Shown here: one piece after another, positions 24,105-32,629 of the stretch | Layout of the letters: the number at the start of each line of letters is the position of its first letter | How positions within the stretch are numbered: the first letter of the stretch is position 1 | Assembly: GCF_020410765.1 (NCBI RefSeq) | Contig: NZ_CP084541.1 | Span: 6,130,001-6,194,000, forward strand | DNA: 64,000 nt | Origin: Streptomyces marincola | GTDB taxonomy: Bacteria; Actinomycetota; Actinomycetes; Streptomycetales; Streptomycetaceae | Reading direction: 5' to 3' | Made by a program: the position numbers and the translations under genes | Notes under the pieces: generated by a model | Databases searched by the model: none | What the model saw: only the letters and a program-made list of their open reading frames with translations | Told to the model about the DNA's origin: nothing

Positions 24105-25150
24105 CCCACGGCGCCACCTCCGAACCCGCATCGCCCTCACTCGACAAGCCGCGGCCCGGCGCCCCGCCGCCCGGGCCGGCCAAGCGGCCCGCCGGACGCC
24201 TCCTGCTCGGCCGCCTCACCGACGTGCACAGCGTCTCGCTGATCGGCGTGCTCGCCGTGCTGGCCGTCATCGGCGCCGCCACCAAGCCGGACCAGTTCCT
24301 CAGCACGGACAACCTCCAGCTGATCCTGACCCAGGCGTCCGTCATCGGCGTGGTCACCGTCGGCGTCACGTTCGTCATCATCGGCGGCGGCATCGACCTG
24401 TCGGTCGGCGCCATCGTCGCCCTCGCCTCGGTGTGGTGCACGACCGTGGCCACCCAGGAGTTCGGCATGGGCGGCATGATCTTCACCGCCCTCCTCGTCG
24501 GCCTCTGCTGCGGCCTGGTCAACGGCGTGCTCATCGCCTACGGGCCGATGGTCCCGTTCGTGGCGACCCTCGCGATGCTGGCCTCCGCGCGCGGCCTCGC
24601 CCTCCACATCACCGAGGGGCGCACCCAGGTCGTCAGCGTCGAGAGCGTGCTCGACCTCGGCGGGCGCGACGCCTACGTGCTCGGGGTGCCCCCGCTCGTC
24701 ATCATCTTCGCCGTGGTCACCGTGATCGGCTGGGTGCTGCTCAACCGCACCACGTTCGGCCGCCGCACCGTCGCGATCGGCGGCAACCCCGAGGCCGCCC
24801 GGCTGGCCGGGATCGCCGTCAAGCGCCAGCGCCTGATGCTCTACGCCCTGTCCGGCCTGTGCTGCGGCATCGCCGCCTTCATGCTGGTCGTGCTCAGCGG
24901 CTCGGGACAGAACACCAACGGCAACCTCTACGAGCTGAACGCCATCGCGGCGGCCATCATCGGCGGCACCCTGCTCAGCGGCGGGCGCGGCACGATCATC
25001 GGGTCGGTCCTCGGTGTGCTGGTCTTCACCACGATCACCAACCTGTTCACGCTCAACAACCTGGACAGCGCCGGCCAGCAGATCGCCCAGGGCGCGATCA
25101 TCGTCGCCGCCGTTCTCCTCCAGCGGCGCTCCGCCGCACAGCACACCTGA
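24101..25150 (+). CDS. Sugar ABC importer permease (RbsC type)
   Basis: A 349-residue permease from GTG 24101 with a 45-residue Pro-rich cytoplasmic N-terminus and about nine helices. The GGIDLSVGAIVAL loop and FGRRTVAIGGNPEAARLAGI coupling segment are hallmarks of the RbsC/MglC family. It forms the pore for the sugar delivered by the lipoprotein encoded next. Confidence 0.92.
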   Translation: MTHGATSEPASPSLDKPRPGAPPPGPAKRPAGRLLLGRLTDVHSVSLIGVLAVLAVIGAATKPDQFLSTDNLQLILTQASVIGVVTVGVTFVIIGGGIDLSVGAIVALASVWCTTVATQEFGMGGMIFTALLVGLCCGLVNGVLIAYGPMVPFVATLAMLASARGLALHITEGRTQVVSVESVLDLGGRDAYVLGVPPLVIIFAVVTVIGWVLLNRTTFGRRTVAIGGNPEAARLAGIAVKRQRLMLYALSGLCCGIAAFMLVVLSGSGQNTNGNLYELNAIAAAIIGGTLLSGGRGTIIGSVLGVLVFTTITNLFTLNNLDSAGQQIAQGAIIVAAVLLQRRSAAQHT

Positions 25151-25165
25151 CCCGACGCCCGCTCC

Positions 25166-25184
25166 CGATCAATGTCGATCAATG
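25166..25184 (+). repeat. Direct repeat before the binding-protein gene
   Basis: CGATCAATG occurs at 25166-25174 and again at 25176-25184, ending at the GGAAGG ribosome site of the binding-protein gene. It may be a regulator site or simply affect translation; no more can be said. Confidence 0.35.
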
Positions 25185-25197
25185 GAAGGTCCATCCC

Positions 25198-26253
25198 ATG
25201 AGTGCTTCACCCGCCAGGCGTTTCGCCAGTCGCAGAGGCCTGCTGTTCGGCGGCGCCGCCGCCTCCGCAGGCGTGTTCCTCGCCGGCTGCACCAGCAACG
25301 ACACCGGTGACGACGAGGAGGACAGCCAGCAGGCACCGGTCGCGGAGGAGAGCGAGGGCCCGCCGGTGACCATCGGCTTCGCGGGACCGCAGGCCGACCA
25401 CGGCTGGCTGAACGCGATCAACGAGAACGCGCGGTCGCGCGCCGAGACCTACGCGGACGTCACCCTGGAGATCACCGAGGGCTCCAACGACACGGCGACC
25501 CAGATCGGGCAGATCGAGACGCTGATCAACAGCCAGGTCGACGTGCTCGTGATCCTCCCGGCCGACGGCATCGCCCTGACCCAGATCGGGCTCACCGCCA
25601 TGCGGGCCGGCATACCGGTGGTCAACCTCGACCGGATCTTCGACAACCCCCAGGCGTACCGCTGCTGGATCGGTGGCGACAATTACGGCATGGGTCTCAA
25701 CGCCGGACACTTCATCGGGGAGCAGCTCCGCGACGTGCAGAACGCCCGCGTGGTCGAGCTGTCGGGCCCGGACAACCTGGAACTGACGGGGCAGCGCACC
25801 CAGGGCTTCGACGACGCGCTGGCCAACTACCCCAACATCGAGAAGGTCGCCCGGCAGGCCGCCGAGTTCACCGTCGAGTCGGGGCAGGAGGTCATGTCGG
25901 GGCTGCTCCAGGCCCAGCCGGAGTTCGACGCCCTGTGGAACCACGACGACGACCAGGGCGTCGGCGCCCTGCGCGCCATCGACCAGGCGGGACGCGACGA
26001 GTTCATCATGGTCGGCGGGGCGGGCGCGCGGTCCGCGATGGAGGCCATCCAGGCCGACAACTCGGTGCTGAAGGCCACCGTGCTCTACCCGCCCACCATG
26101 GCCGCCTCCGCCATCGACCTGGCCCGCGCGCTCGGCCAGTCCCGGGGCGTCGGCGGCCTCGCCGAGTTCGAGATCCCGTCCTCCATCACCCTCTACTCCG
26201 CCGTCGTCACGAGGGAGAACGTCGAGCAGTACCTGCCGACCGGCTTCAACTGA
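25198..26253 (+). CDS. Sugar ABC importer substrate-binding lipoprotein (RbsB type)
   Basis: A 351-residue periplasmic-binding-protein-1-like lipoprotein; ATG 25198 has GGAAGG upstream. The signal contains twin arginines (ASRRGLLFGG) and a lipobox LAGC with Cys at about residue 30, suggesting Tat export and lipid anchoring. A Asp/Glu-rich tether follows. VTIGFAGPQADHGWLNAIN opens the binding fold. It captures the sugar for the RbsC-type permease. Confidence 0.92.
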   Translation: MSASPARRFASRRGLLFGGAAASAGVFLAGCTSNDTGDDEEDSQQAPVAEESEGPPVTIGFAGPQADHGWLNAINENARSRAETYADVTLEITEGSNDTATQIGQIETLINSQVDVLVILPADGIALTQIGLTAMRAGIPVVNLDRIFDNPQAYRCWIGGDNYGMGLNAGHFIGEQLRDVQNARVVELSGPDNLELTGQRTQGFDDALANYPNIEKVARQAAEFTVESGQEVMSGLLQAQPEFDALWNHDDDQGVGALRAIDQAGRDEFIMVGGAGARSAMEAIQADNSVLKATVLYPPTMAASAIDLARALGQSRGVGGLAEFEIPSSITLYSAVVTRENVEQYLPTGFN

Positions 26254-26281
26254 CGCACCACACGAACTGACAGGGAACCAG

Positions 26282-27451
26282 ATGCCGCATTCCACCTCCG
26301 CCCCTCCGCTCGGCGTCGGCATGGTCGGATACGCCTTCATGGGAGCCGCCCACTCGCAGGGCTGGCGCACCGTGGCCAGGGCGTTCGACCTGCCGCTCAC
26401 GCCCGTGCTCGCCGCCGTGTGCGGTCGTGACCCGGCGGCCGTCTCCCAGGCGGCCGACCGGCTCGGCTGGGCCGCCGCCGAGACCGACTGGCGGGCGCTG
26501 ATCGCCCGCGACGACGTGTCCCTGGTCGACATCTGCACACCCGGCGACAGCCACGCGGAAATCGCCATCGCCGCCCTTGAGGCGGGCAAGCACGTGCTGT
26601 GCGAGAAGCCGCTGGCCAACACCGTGGCCGAGGCCGAGGCCATGGCCCAGGCGGCGCGGGCCGCCGCGGAACGCGGGCAGCTCGCCATGGTCGGCTTCAA
26701 CTACCGGCGCGTCCCCGCGCTGGCCCTGGCGCGCCGCCTGATCGCCGAGGGCCGCATCGGAACGCTGCGCCACGTCCGCGTCAGCTACCTCCAGGACTGG
26801 GGCGAGGACCCCGATCTCCCCCTGGTGTGGCGGCTCCAGAAGGACAAGGCGGGCTCGGGCGCGCTCGGCGACCTCGGCGCGCACATCGTCGACCTCGCGC
26901 AGTACCTCTCGGGTGAACTCCTGACCGGCGTCTCGGCGCAGACCGAGACGTTCGTGAAGGAGCGGGCCCTGCCCGGCGGGAAGGCCGGGCAGACGGGCGA
27001 GGTGACGGTGGACGACGCGGCCGTGTTCACCGGCCGGCTCGCCTCGGGCGCCCTCACCTCGTTCGAGGTCAGCCGGCTCGCCGCCGGCCGCAAGAACCAG
27101 CTGCGGATCGAGCTGAACGGGGCCGCCGGCTCCGTCGCGTTCGACCTCGAACGGCTGAACGAGCTGGAGTTCCACGACCACACCCTGCCCGCGAGCGAGG
27201 GCGGCTTCCGCCGCATCCTGGCCACCGAGGCCGACCACCCCTACCTGGAGGGCTGGTGGCCCCCGGGCCACGGGCTCGGCTACGAGCACACCTTCACCCA
27301 CCAGGCCAGGGACCTGGTGCTCGCCATCGCCTCCGGCATCCAGCCGGAACCGACGTTCGACGACGGGCTCCAGGTCCAGCGGGTCCTGGCCGCCATCGAG
27401 GAGAGCGCGCAGAAGAACGCCGTCTTCACCCCCGTCCCCGCCCCCGAGTGA
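26282..27451 (+). CDS. Gfo/Idh/MocA-family dehydrogenase
   Basis: A 389-residue NAD(P)-dependent sugar or polyol dehydrogenase. The Rossmann start GMVGYAFMGAAHSQGWR (about 12-28), the CEKPLANT motif near 110-117 with catalytic Lys, and the GDLGAHIVDLAQ active-site segment near 198-209 are present. Co-transcribed with the sugar importer and a TIM-barrel isomerase, it probably oxidises the imported sugar or inositol-like polyol. The exact substrate cannot be told. Confidence 0.88.
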   Translation: MPHSTSAPPLGVGMVGYAFMGAAHSQGWRTVARAFDLPLTPVLAAVCGRDPAAVSQAADRLGWAAAETDWRALIARDDVSLVDICTPGDSHAEIAIAALEAGKHVLCEKPLANTVAEAEAMAQAARAAAERGQLAMVGFNYRRVPALALARRLIAEGRIGTLRHVRVSYLQDWGEDPDLPLVWRLQKDKAGSGALGDLGAHIVDLAQYLSGELLTGVSAQTETFVKERALPGGKAGQTGEVTVDDAAVFTGRLASGALTSFEVSRLAAGRKNQLRIELNGAAGSVAFDLERLNELEFHDHTLPASEGGFRRILATEADHPYLEGWWPPGHGLGYEHTFTHQARDLVLAIASGIQPEPTFDDGLQVQRVLAAIEESAQKNAVFTPVPAPE

Positions 27452-27474
27452 CGAGAGGCAGGAGAGTACCCGCC

Positions 27475-28476
27475 ATGCCACGCAAGTTCACCCTGTTCAC
27501 CGGCCAGTGGGCGGACCTGCCCCTGGAGGAGGTCTGCCGGCTCGCCCGCGACTTCGGCTACGACGGCCTCGAACTCGCCTGCTGGGGAGACCACTTCGAG
27601 GTCGACCGGGCGCTGTCCGAGCCCGACTACATCGCCGGCAGGCACGCGCTGCTCGACAAGTACGGCCTTGAGTGCTTCGCCATCTCCAACCACCTGCTCG
27701 GCCAGGCGGTCTGCGACCACCCCATCGACGAGCGCCACCAGGGCATCCTGTCGCCGCGCATCTGGGGCGACGGCGACCCCGAGGGCGTCCGCACCCGGGC
27801 GGCCAAGGAGATGGCCGACACGGCGCGCGCCGCCGCCGCGTTCGGCGTCCAGACCGTCATCGGCTTCACCGGCTCCTCGATCTGGCACCTCGTCGCCATG
27901 TTCCCGCCCGTCCCGCCCGGGATGATCGAACGCGGCTACGAGGACTTCGCCGAGCGGTGGAACCCCATCCTCGACGTGTTCGACGCCGAGGGAGTGCGCT
28001 TCGCGCACGAGGTGCACCCGGGCGAGATCGCCTACGACTACTGGACCACCAAGCGCGCCCTCGAAGCCGTCGACCACCGGCCCGCGTTCGGGCTCAACTT
28101 CGACCCCAGCCACTTCGTGTGGCAGGACCTCGACCCGGTGAACTTCCTCTACGACTTCAGGGACCGCATCTACCACGTGGACTGCAAGGAGGCCCGCCGC
28201 CGCCTCGACGGCCGCAACGGCCGCCTCGGCTCCCACCTGCCCTGGGGCGACCCGCGCCGCGGCTGGGACTTCGTCTCCGCCGGGCACGGCGACGTGGCCT
28301 GGGAGGACGTCTTCCGGATGCTGCGCTCCATCGGCTACGACGGCCCGGTGTCCGTCGAGTGGGAGGACGCGGGCATGGACCGGCTCGCCGGCGCCCCCGA
28401 GGCGCTGGCCCGGCTGCGGGCCTACGACTACCCGCCGCCCACCGCGTCCTTCGACGCGGCCTTCGGCAGCGAGTGA
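27475..28476 (+). CDS. Sugar phosphate isomerase/epimerase (xylose-isomerase-like TIM barrel)
   Basis: A 333-residue TIM-barrel protein; ATG 27475 was chosen over an upstream in-frame start because GGAG precedes it and FTLFTGQWADLPLEEV is the family opening. Metal ligands are suggested by EVHPGE, NFDPSHFVW, HVDCKEA and VEWEDAG. It is the last gene of the importer operon and likely isomerises or dehydrates the product of the Gfo/Idh dehydrogenase, as IolE/IolH-type enzymes do. Confidence 0.87.
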   Translation: MPRKFTLFTGQWADLPLEEVCRLARDFGYDGLELACWGDHFEVDRALSEPDYIAGRHALLDKYGLECFAISNHLLGQAVCDHPIDERHQGILSPRIWGDGDPEGVRTRAAKEMADTARAAAAFGVQTVIGFTGSSIWHLVAMFPPVPPGMIERGYEDFAERWNPILDVFDAEGVRFAHEVHPGEIAYDYWTTKRALEAVDHRPAFGLNFDPSHFVWQDLDPVNFLYDFRDRIYHVDCKEARRRLDGRNGRLGSHLPWGDPRRGWDFVSAGHGDVAWEDVFRMLRSIGYDGPVSVEWEDAGMDRLAGAPEALARLRAYDYPPPTASFDAAFGSE

Positions 28477-28484
28477 GCACCGCC

Positions 28485-28524
28485 GCTCCCGGCGCCGCGC
28501 CCCGCGGGGCGCGGCGCCGGGAGC
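28485..28524. terminator. 40-base perfect palindrome between convergent genes
   Basis: Arms 28485-28504 and 28505-28524 are exact reverse complements (left arm GCTCCCGGCGCCGCGCCCCG). It lies 8 bases past the isomerase stop and 7 bases past the gluconokinase stop on the other strand, so it should terminate both. Confidence 0.75.
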
Positions 28525-28531
28525 GGGCAGG

Positions 28532-29038
28532 TCACGCGCCGTCGAGCAGCGCGACCGCCCGTTCCACCAGCACGTCGGGCGGCGGGCCGACATCGAGCTC
28601 CGCGCCGTTCTCCTCGGCCGCGAGCGGCTCAAGCTCGGCGAACTGCGAATCCAGCAGCTCGGCCGGCATGAAGTGCCCCGAGCGCCCGCCGACGCGTTCC
28701 TGGATCAGCTCCCTGCTGCCGACCAGGTGCAGGAAGAACGTTCCCGCGGCGTCCGCGCGCAGCGTCTCCCGGTACGACCGCTTCAGCGCCGAGCAGGTCA
28801 TCACCCCGCCGGTGCCCCGCCGCTCCCGCTCGCCGAGCCACGCGCGCAGCGACGCCAGCCACGGCTCGCGGTCCGCGTCGTCCAGCGGGACGCCGGACGA
28901 CATCTTGGCGACATTGGCGGGCGAGTGGAAGTCGTCCGCCTCGGCGAACGGCAGGCCGAGCCGATCGGCCAGCGCCCGCGCGACGGTCGTCTTGCCCACG
29001 CCGGAGACACCCATGACAACGACGGTGCGATGAGCCAT
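28532..29038 (-). CDS. gntK: Gluconokinase
   Basis: A 168-residue P-loop kinase making 6-phosphogluconate. ATG 29038 starts the normal N-terminus MAHRTVVVMGVSG; the in-frame ATG 29089 adds 17 unlikely residues. Walker A GVSGVGKTT (about 10-18), the gluconate-binding ADDFHSPANVAKMSSGVPLDD segment (split by the family as DFH and GxPLxD) and CSALKRSYR are present. No gluconate permease is adjacent. Confidence 0.92.
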   Translation of the reverse strand: MAHRTVVVMGVSGVGKTTVARALADRLGLPFAEADDFHSPANVAKMSSGVPLDDADREPWLASLRAWLGERERRGTGGVMTCSALKRSYRETLRADAAGTFFLHLVGSRELIQERVGGRSGHFMPAELLDSQFAELEPLAAEENGAELDVGPPPDVLVERAVALLDGA

Positions 29039-29114
29039 GCCCCCACTATCCGGGGCCCGTGCCCACGTCGCCAAACAGCCACCCGCCACGCCCCCGTTCG
29101 GCCGGGGCCCGCGG

Positions 29115-29882
29115 TCAGTCGCCCTCCCGCAGCAGCGCCCTCACCTGCCGCAGTTCGGCCTCCGACTCGCGGCCGAGCGTCCCGATCAGTTCGAGCGACC
29201 GCCGCGCCCCGCCGGGCGCGGCGTCCAGCACGCGGTCGGCCGCCTGCGCGTGCACCACCATCCCCGCCACGCGGTGCCCGGTGAGGTCGTACATCTCCCG
29301 GCAGATCTCCACGCGCTGGGCCGCCACCGCCGCGCGCTCGCGCTCGTGCCGCAGCCGGGCCAGTCCGTCGGCCCGCTCGGCCAGCTGCGCGCGGTAGCGC
29401 CGGCGGCACCTGGCCCGGTAGCCGATCGCCCAGCTCAGCGTCACGGGAACGGCCAGGGCCAGGGCGAGTTCGAGCCCCGGGCCCACGCCGCAGCCCTCCC
29501 GCACGGCGGTGAGCACCGCCGCCGCGAGCCCGCCGAACAGCGCGAGCCGCATCGCCCAGGCGTCCCCCAGGTCGGCCGCCGCCGAGACGATGGCGTACAC
29601 CGCGAGTGCGACGGTGACGAGGCCGTCCGACCACACGATCTGCGCCAGGCACACCGCGAGGGCCAGCAGCAGGGTGCGCTCCGGCACCCGCCGGCGCAGC
29701 GCGACGCCCACCGAGAGGGACAGCGCGGTCACGGCCGAGACCGCCCCGGCCCAGCCGCGGAGCGCGGGGTCGGCGGCGATGTTCGCCGCCGAGAGCGCCA
29801 ACAGCACGGCAGCCGCGGCGCAGTCGACGGCCAGGCACCGGTACCGGGAGAGGAACGGGCGCCGCGCGCCGGCCGCAATCAT
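29115..29882 (-). CDS. Degenerate, truncated histidine-kinase-like membrane protein
   Basis: A 255-residue protein with about five hydrophobic helices (20-155), a basic stretch, and a HisKA_3-like helical pair (about 180-250). The position of the phosphorylated His in this family (ELHD-type box) is Y198 in REMYDLTGH, and the protein ends right after the dimerisation helices, with no ATP-binding domain. Only 76 bases separate its stop from gntK, so the missing domain is not nearby. No response regulator is adjacent. It is either a decayed kinase or a membrane protein that dimerises with another sensor. Start ATG 29882 has no clear ribosome site. Confidence 0.65.
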   Translation of the reverse strand: MIAAGARRPFLSRYRCLAVDCAAAAVLLALSAANIAADPALRGWAGAVSAVTALSLSVGVALRRRVPERTLLLALAVCLAQIVWSDGLVTVALAVYAIVSAAADLGDAWAMRLALFGGLAAAVLTAVREGCGVGPGLELALALAVPVTLSWAIGYRARCRRRYRAQLAERADGLARLRHERERAAVAAQRVEICREMYDLTGHRVAGMVVHAQAADRVLDAAPGGARRSLELIGTLGRESEAELRQVRALLREGD

Positions 29883-30028
29883 GGCCGTCAGCGTACGGCG
29901 GCCACCGCCGGTGCGAGGAGGGCCCCCCGGGGCCGCGGGCCGGGCCCTTGGGCCCGCGCTCGACGCACAGTGACCGGTTGTCACCCGCGTGGTCTAAGGT
30001 GTCGGTCAACGCGCCTGTGGAGGTTCAC

Positions 30029-31210
30029 GTGACCCATCCCTCCCCTTCGACGACGGCCGCACGGCCCAGGACCCCGCTCGCCGGCCGCCTGTGGCCGGCC
30101 TCCTTCGGCGCCCGGCCGGCGGGGGAGCGGCTGGCGCACGTCCGGCGCTCCCCGCAGTACCGCGACGGCGTGTTCCGCAACGCCGAGCCGGTGCGCATGG
30201 TCGGGGCCCGGGAGGCGGCGGCGGTCCTGCGGGAGACGCTGCGCCCCTCGGGGCGGCGGCGCAGGACGCCGTCGGGACCGGTGCCGCTGGCCGTGCCCGA
30301 GGTCCTCACCGGCGGCCCGCCGGCGACGGGGCTGCGCGTGACCTGGCTCGGGCACGCGAGCGCGCTGGTCGAGATCGACGGCGCCCGGGTGCTGTTCGAC
30401 CCGGTCTGGGGCGAGCGCTGCTCGCCGTTCTCCTTCGCCGGGCCGCGCCGCCTGCACCCGGTCCCCGCCGCGCTCTCCGAACTCGGCCCCGTGGACGCCG
30501 TGGTCATCTCGCACGACCACTACGACCACCTGGACATGCCGACGATCCGGCGGCTGGCCGGCAGCGGCACCGTCTTCGCCGTGCCGCTCGGCGTCGGCGC
30601 CCACCTGGAACGCTGGGGGGTGCCCGCCGCGCGCCTGGCCGAGCTGGACTGGCACGAGTCGGCACGGGTCGGCGACCTGACGCTGACGGCGACCCCGGGC
30701 CGGCACTTCTGCGGCCGGGGGCTGCGCGACCGCTGGCAGACCCTGTGGGCGTCCTGGGTGGTGGCCGGGCCCGAGCACCGCGTCTACCACAGCGGCGACA
30801 CCGGCTACTTCCCCGGGTTCGCGGACATCGGCCGCGCGCACGGCCCGTTCGACGCCACGATGATCCAGATAGGCGCCTACAGCGAGCACTGGCCCGACAT
30901 CCACATGACGCCCGAGGAGGGCATCACGGCGCACCTCGACGCCTCGGGCGGTACGTCGCACGGCGTGCTGCTGCCCATCCACTGGGGCACGTTCAACCTG
31001 GCGCCGCACCCCTGGGACGAGCCGGTCGAACGCACGCTGCGCGCGGCCGCGGGCCGCGGGGTGACGCTCGCGCTGCCGCGCCCGGGCGAGTCGTTCGAAC
31101 CGGCGGCCGAGCTGCCCACCGACCCCTGGTGGCGCCCGCTGGCGGTCCGCCCCGGCGCCGACCGCCCCGCCCCCGGCCCGGCGGCGGGCGTCGGGCAGGC
31201 CGAGGGCTGA
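30029..31210 (+). CDS. MBL-fold metallo-hydrolase (NAPE-PLD/UlaG-like)
   Basis: A 393-residue protein. GTG 30029 was chosen because GGAGG lies 5 bases upstream; the in-frame ATG 29948 lacks one. The metal motif SHDHYDHLD gives H162, H164, D166, H167, with further ligands in GRHFCGRG, HSGDTGYF and LPIHWGTF. This resembles the lipid-hydrolysing NAPE-PLD-like branch of the metallo-beta-lactamase fold. Substrate unknown. The C-terminal 30 residues are Pro/Ala-rich. Confidence 0.87.
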   Translation: MTHPSPSTTAARPRTPLAGRLWPASFGARPAGERLAHVRRSPQYRDGVFRNAEPVRMVGAREAAAVLRETLRPSGRRRRTPSGPVPLAVPEVLTGGPPATGLRVTWLGHASALVEIDGARVLFDPVWGERCSPFSFAGPRRLHPVPAALSELGPVDAVVISHDHYDHLDMPTIRRLAGSGTVFAVPLGVGAHLERWGVPAARLAELDWHESARVGDLTLTATPGRHFCGRGLRDRWQTLWASWVVAGPEHRVYHSGDTGYFPGFADIGRAHGPFDATMIQIGAYSEHWPDIHMTPEEGITAHLDASGGTSHGVLLPIHWGTFNLAPHPWDEPVERTLRAAAGRGVTLALPRPGESFEPAAELPTDPWWRPLAVRPGADRPAPGPAAGVGQAEG

Positions 31211-31270
31211 GCCGCGGCGCGCGGCGCCCGCAGGCCCGCCGCACGAGCCGTCGGCCCGGAGCGGCAGCGC

Positions 31271-31390
31271 GTGCGCCCGGCTCCGCTTCGCCGGACGTAC
31301 TGGTTCCGCATCACCAACAACACCACCGGTGTCAGCGGCTGCATTGAGCAGAGCGTCGGCGGCCCGTCGGGCAATCCGGGGGAGTGCTGA
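31271..31390 (+). CDS. Small orphan ORF or 3-prime coding remnant
   Basis: A 39-codon frame from GTG 31271 with GGAG upstream, ending TGA 31388-31390. The last 29 residues (FRITNNTTGVSGC...NPGEC) look like genuine protein, with balanced composition and two Cys, while the codons before are ordinary GC-rich DNA. It may be the tail of a decayed secreted-protein gene or a very small gene. I do not recognise it. Confidence 0.25.
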   Translation: MRPAPLRRTYWFRITNNTTGVSGCIEQSVGGPSGNPGEC

Positions 31391-31423
31391 CCGTTCCGGG
31401 ACAGCGGTCCGAGGGCGCCCGGT

Positions 31424-32056
31424 TCAGTCGGGGCGAACGGCCGTCGCCGCCGTGCCGCGGCCCGCGGGCAGCTCGCCCGGCTTCGCGTCGCGGAGCTGCT
31501 TGGCGGACCGCGCAAGCCGCGCGGCACCGATCATGGGCAGGATGAGCGAGGTCTGGGCGGCGACGAGGGTGAGCGAGAAGTTCCAGTAGAAGAGGAGCCG
31601 GACGACGAACAGGGTGAGGGGGAGCACCAGCAGGGGGGAGAGGATGAGCCTCGTGGCCTCCCGCTTCTCCTCGGGCGTCCACGACGTTGACCGCCGCAGG
31701 CGGAGGACGGCGGCGGTTCCGGTCGCCAGGGCCAGCGGAAGCCCCACCCACGTGGCGAAGTACAGCGGCACGGGCAGCAGGGCGAGCGTGAGGGTCACCG
31801 CCGTGCGGCGCCTGCTCTCGGGAGAGGTGAGGGGCGGTACCGGCTCCTCCTCCAGCGCGGCACGCACGACTTCCTGCGCGCTGCCGAGCCGGTTCAGGAT
31901 GTCCCGCACCTGCGCGTCGTCTCCCCTCCCGCTCTCCGCGAGAGAGATTTCTATGTGCTCACGCAGGTCGGCGACCAGCTCCTCGCGCCGTGGCGTGGGA
32001 AGCGCCGCCGCCTCCCGCTCGACGGAGGAGAGGTAGGACCGGACGAGCGGGTTCAT
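31424..32056 (-). CDS. HAAS-domain membrane protein (PadR partner)
   Basis: A 210-residue protein overlapping padR by 4 bases (ATGA). The N-terminal 70 residues (VRSYLSSVEREAAALP...LREHI) form the HAAS/DUF1700 helical region that pairs with PadR regulators, and four hydrophobic segments follow at about 90-190. Such proteins often act as membrane anti-regulators or stress sensors. Function is inferred from context only. Confidence 0.78.
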   Translation of the reverse strand: MNPLVRSYLSSVEREAAALPTPRREELVADLREHIEISLAESGRGDDAQVRDILNRLGSAQEVVRAALEEEPVPPLTSPESRRRTAVTLTLALLPVPLYFATWVGLPLALATGTAAVLRLRRSTSWTPEEKREATRLILSPLLVLPLTLFVVRLLFYWNFSLTLVAAQTSLILPMIGAARLARSAKQLRDAKPGELPAGRGTAATAVRPD

Positions 32057-32379
32057 GGCCTGTCTCCTGGGGTGAGGAAGTGGTCGACGGCGTCACGGAA
32101 CGCCGGCCAGCCGTCCGAGAACTGTTCGAGTGCGGCTCGCCCGGCGTCGGTCAGGTCGTAATATCGGCGGGACGGCCCCACACTTGACTCCCGCAGCTCG
32201 GTGTCCACGAGCCCGGAGCGGCGCAGGCGTGACAGGAGCGGGTAGATCGTGCCCTGGCTGGTGGCCATCACCGGGGTCCTGGCCAGGTGATCCACCAGCT
32301 CGACCCCGTAGCGGGGACCGTCCCGCAGCAGGGCCAGGACGCAGAACTCCAGTACCCCTTTGCGCAGTTGGCTGGTCAC
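32053..32379 (-). CDS. PadR-family transcriptional regulator
   Basis: A 108-residue winged-helix repressor. In-frame ATGs at 32418 and 32427 lie inside the palindromic operator and the codons following them have low third-position GC, so GTG 32379 (protein MTSQLRKGVLEFCVLALL) is preferred, although its ribosome site is weak. DGPRYGVELVDHLA and TSQGTIYPLLSRLRRSGLV form the recognition and wing regions. It shares an operon with the HAAS protein and should repress it through the operator just upstream. Confidence 0.85.
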   Translation of the reverse strand: MTSQLRKGVLEFCVLALLRDGPRYGVELVDHLARTPVMATSQGTIYPLLSRLRRSGLVDTELRESSVGPSRRYYDLTDAGRAALEQFSDGWPAFRDAVDHFLTPGDRP

Positions 32380-32399
32380 CTGACTTTGGGCGCTGTCTC

Positions 32400-32433
32400 T
32401 TGCATTGCCAGCTACCATGCAATGCATGGTAGC
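32400..32433. promoter_or_regulatory. PadR operator: two overlapping palindromes
   Basis: Arms GCTACCATGCA (32411-32421) and TGCATGGTAGC (32423-32433) are exact inverted repeats around one base. A second pair, TTGCAT (32400-32405) and ATGCAA (32417-32422), overlaps it. The site is AT-rich against its surroundings, sits 21 bases upstream of the preferred padR start, and has the ATGCA-type half-sites expected for PadR proteins. Confidence 0.65.
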
Positions 32434-32614
32434 ACTCACGGACGGACCGAGACCCGTTCTCCACCCAGTTGTCCAGCCCGGGCCCGCCTCCGAGGGGCGT
32501 TCCGCCGAGCCGTGCCTCGACATGGCCGGCATTCCCAACGCCGAGCACACGCCCAACCGCCGCGGTGTGTGCACCACGTGCGGTGCCACCGGCGTCGGGC
32601 CCCGCCGTGCGTGA
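32426..32614 (+). CDS. Possible small Cys-containing protein divergent from padR
   Basis: A 62-codon frame beginning at an ATG within the PadR operator. The second half (DMAGIPNAEHTPNRRGVC then CTTCG) uses typical GC-rich third positions and has a C-x2-C pair, while the first half is less convincing. No ribosome site is visible, so a leaderless start or a later start would be needed. If real it would be under PadR control. Confidence 0.25.
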   Translation: MVALTDGPRPVLHPVVQPGPASEGRSAEPCLDMAGIPNAEHTPNRRGVCTTCGATGVGPRRA

Positions 32615-32629
32615 GGCCCGCGCGTCCGC

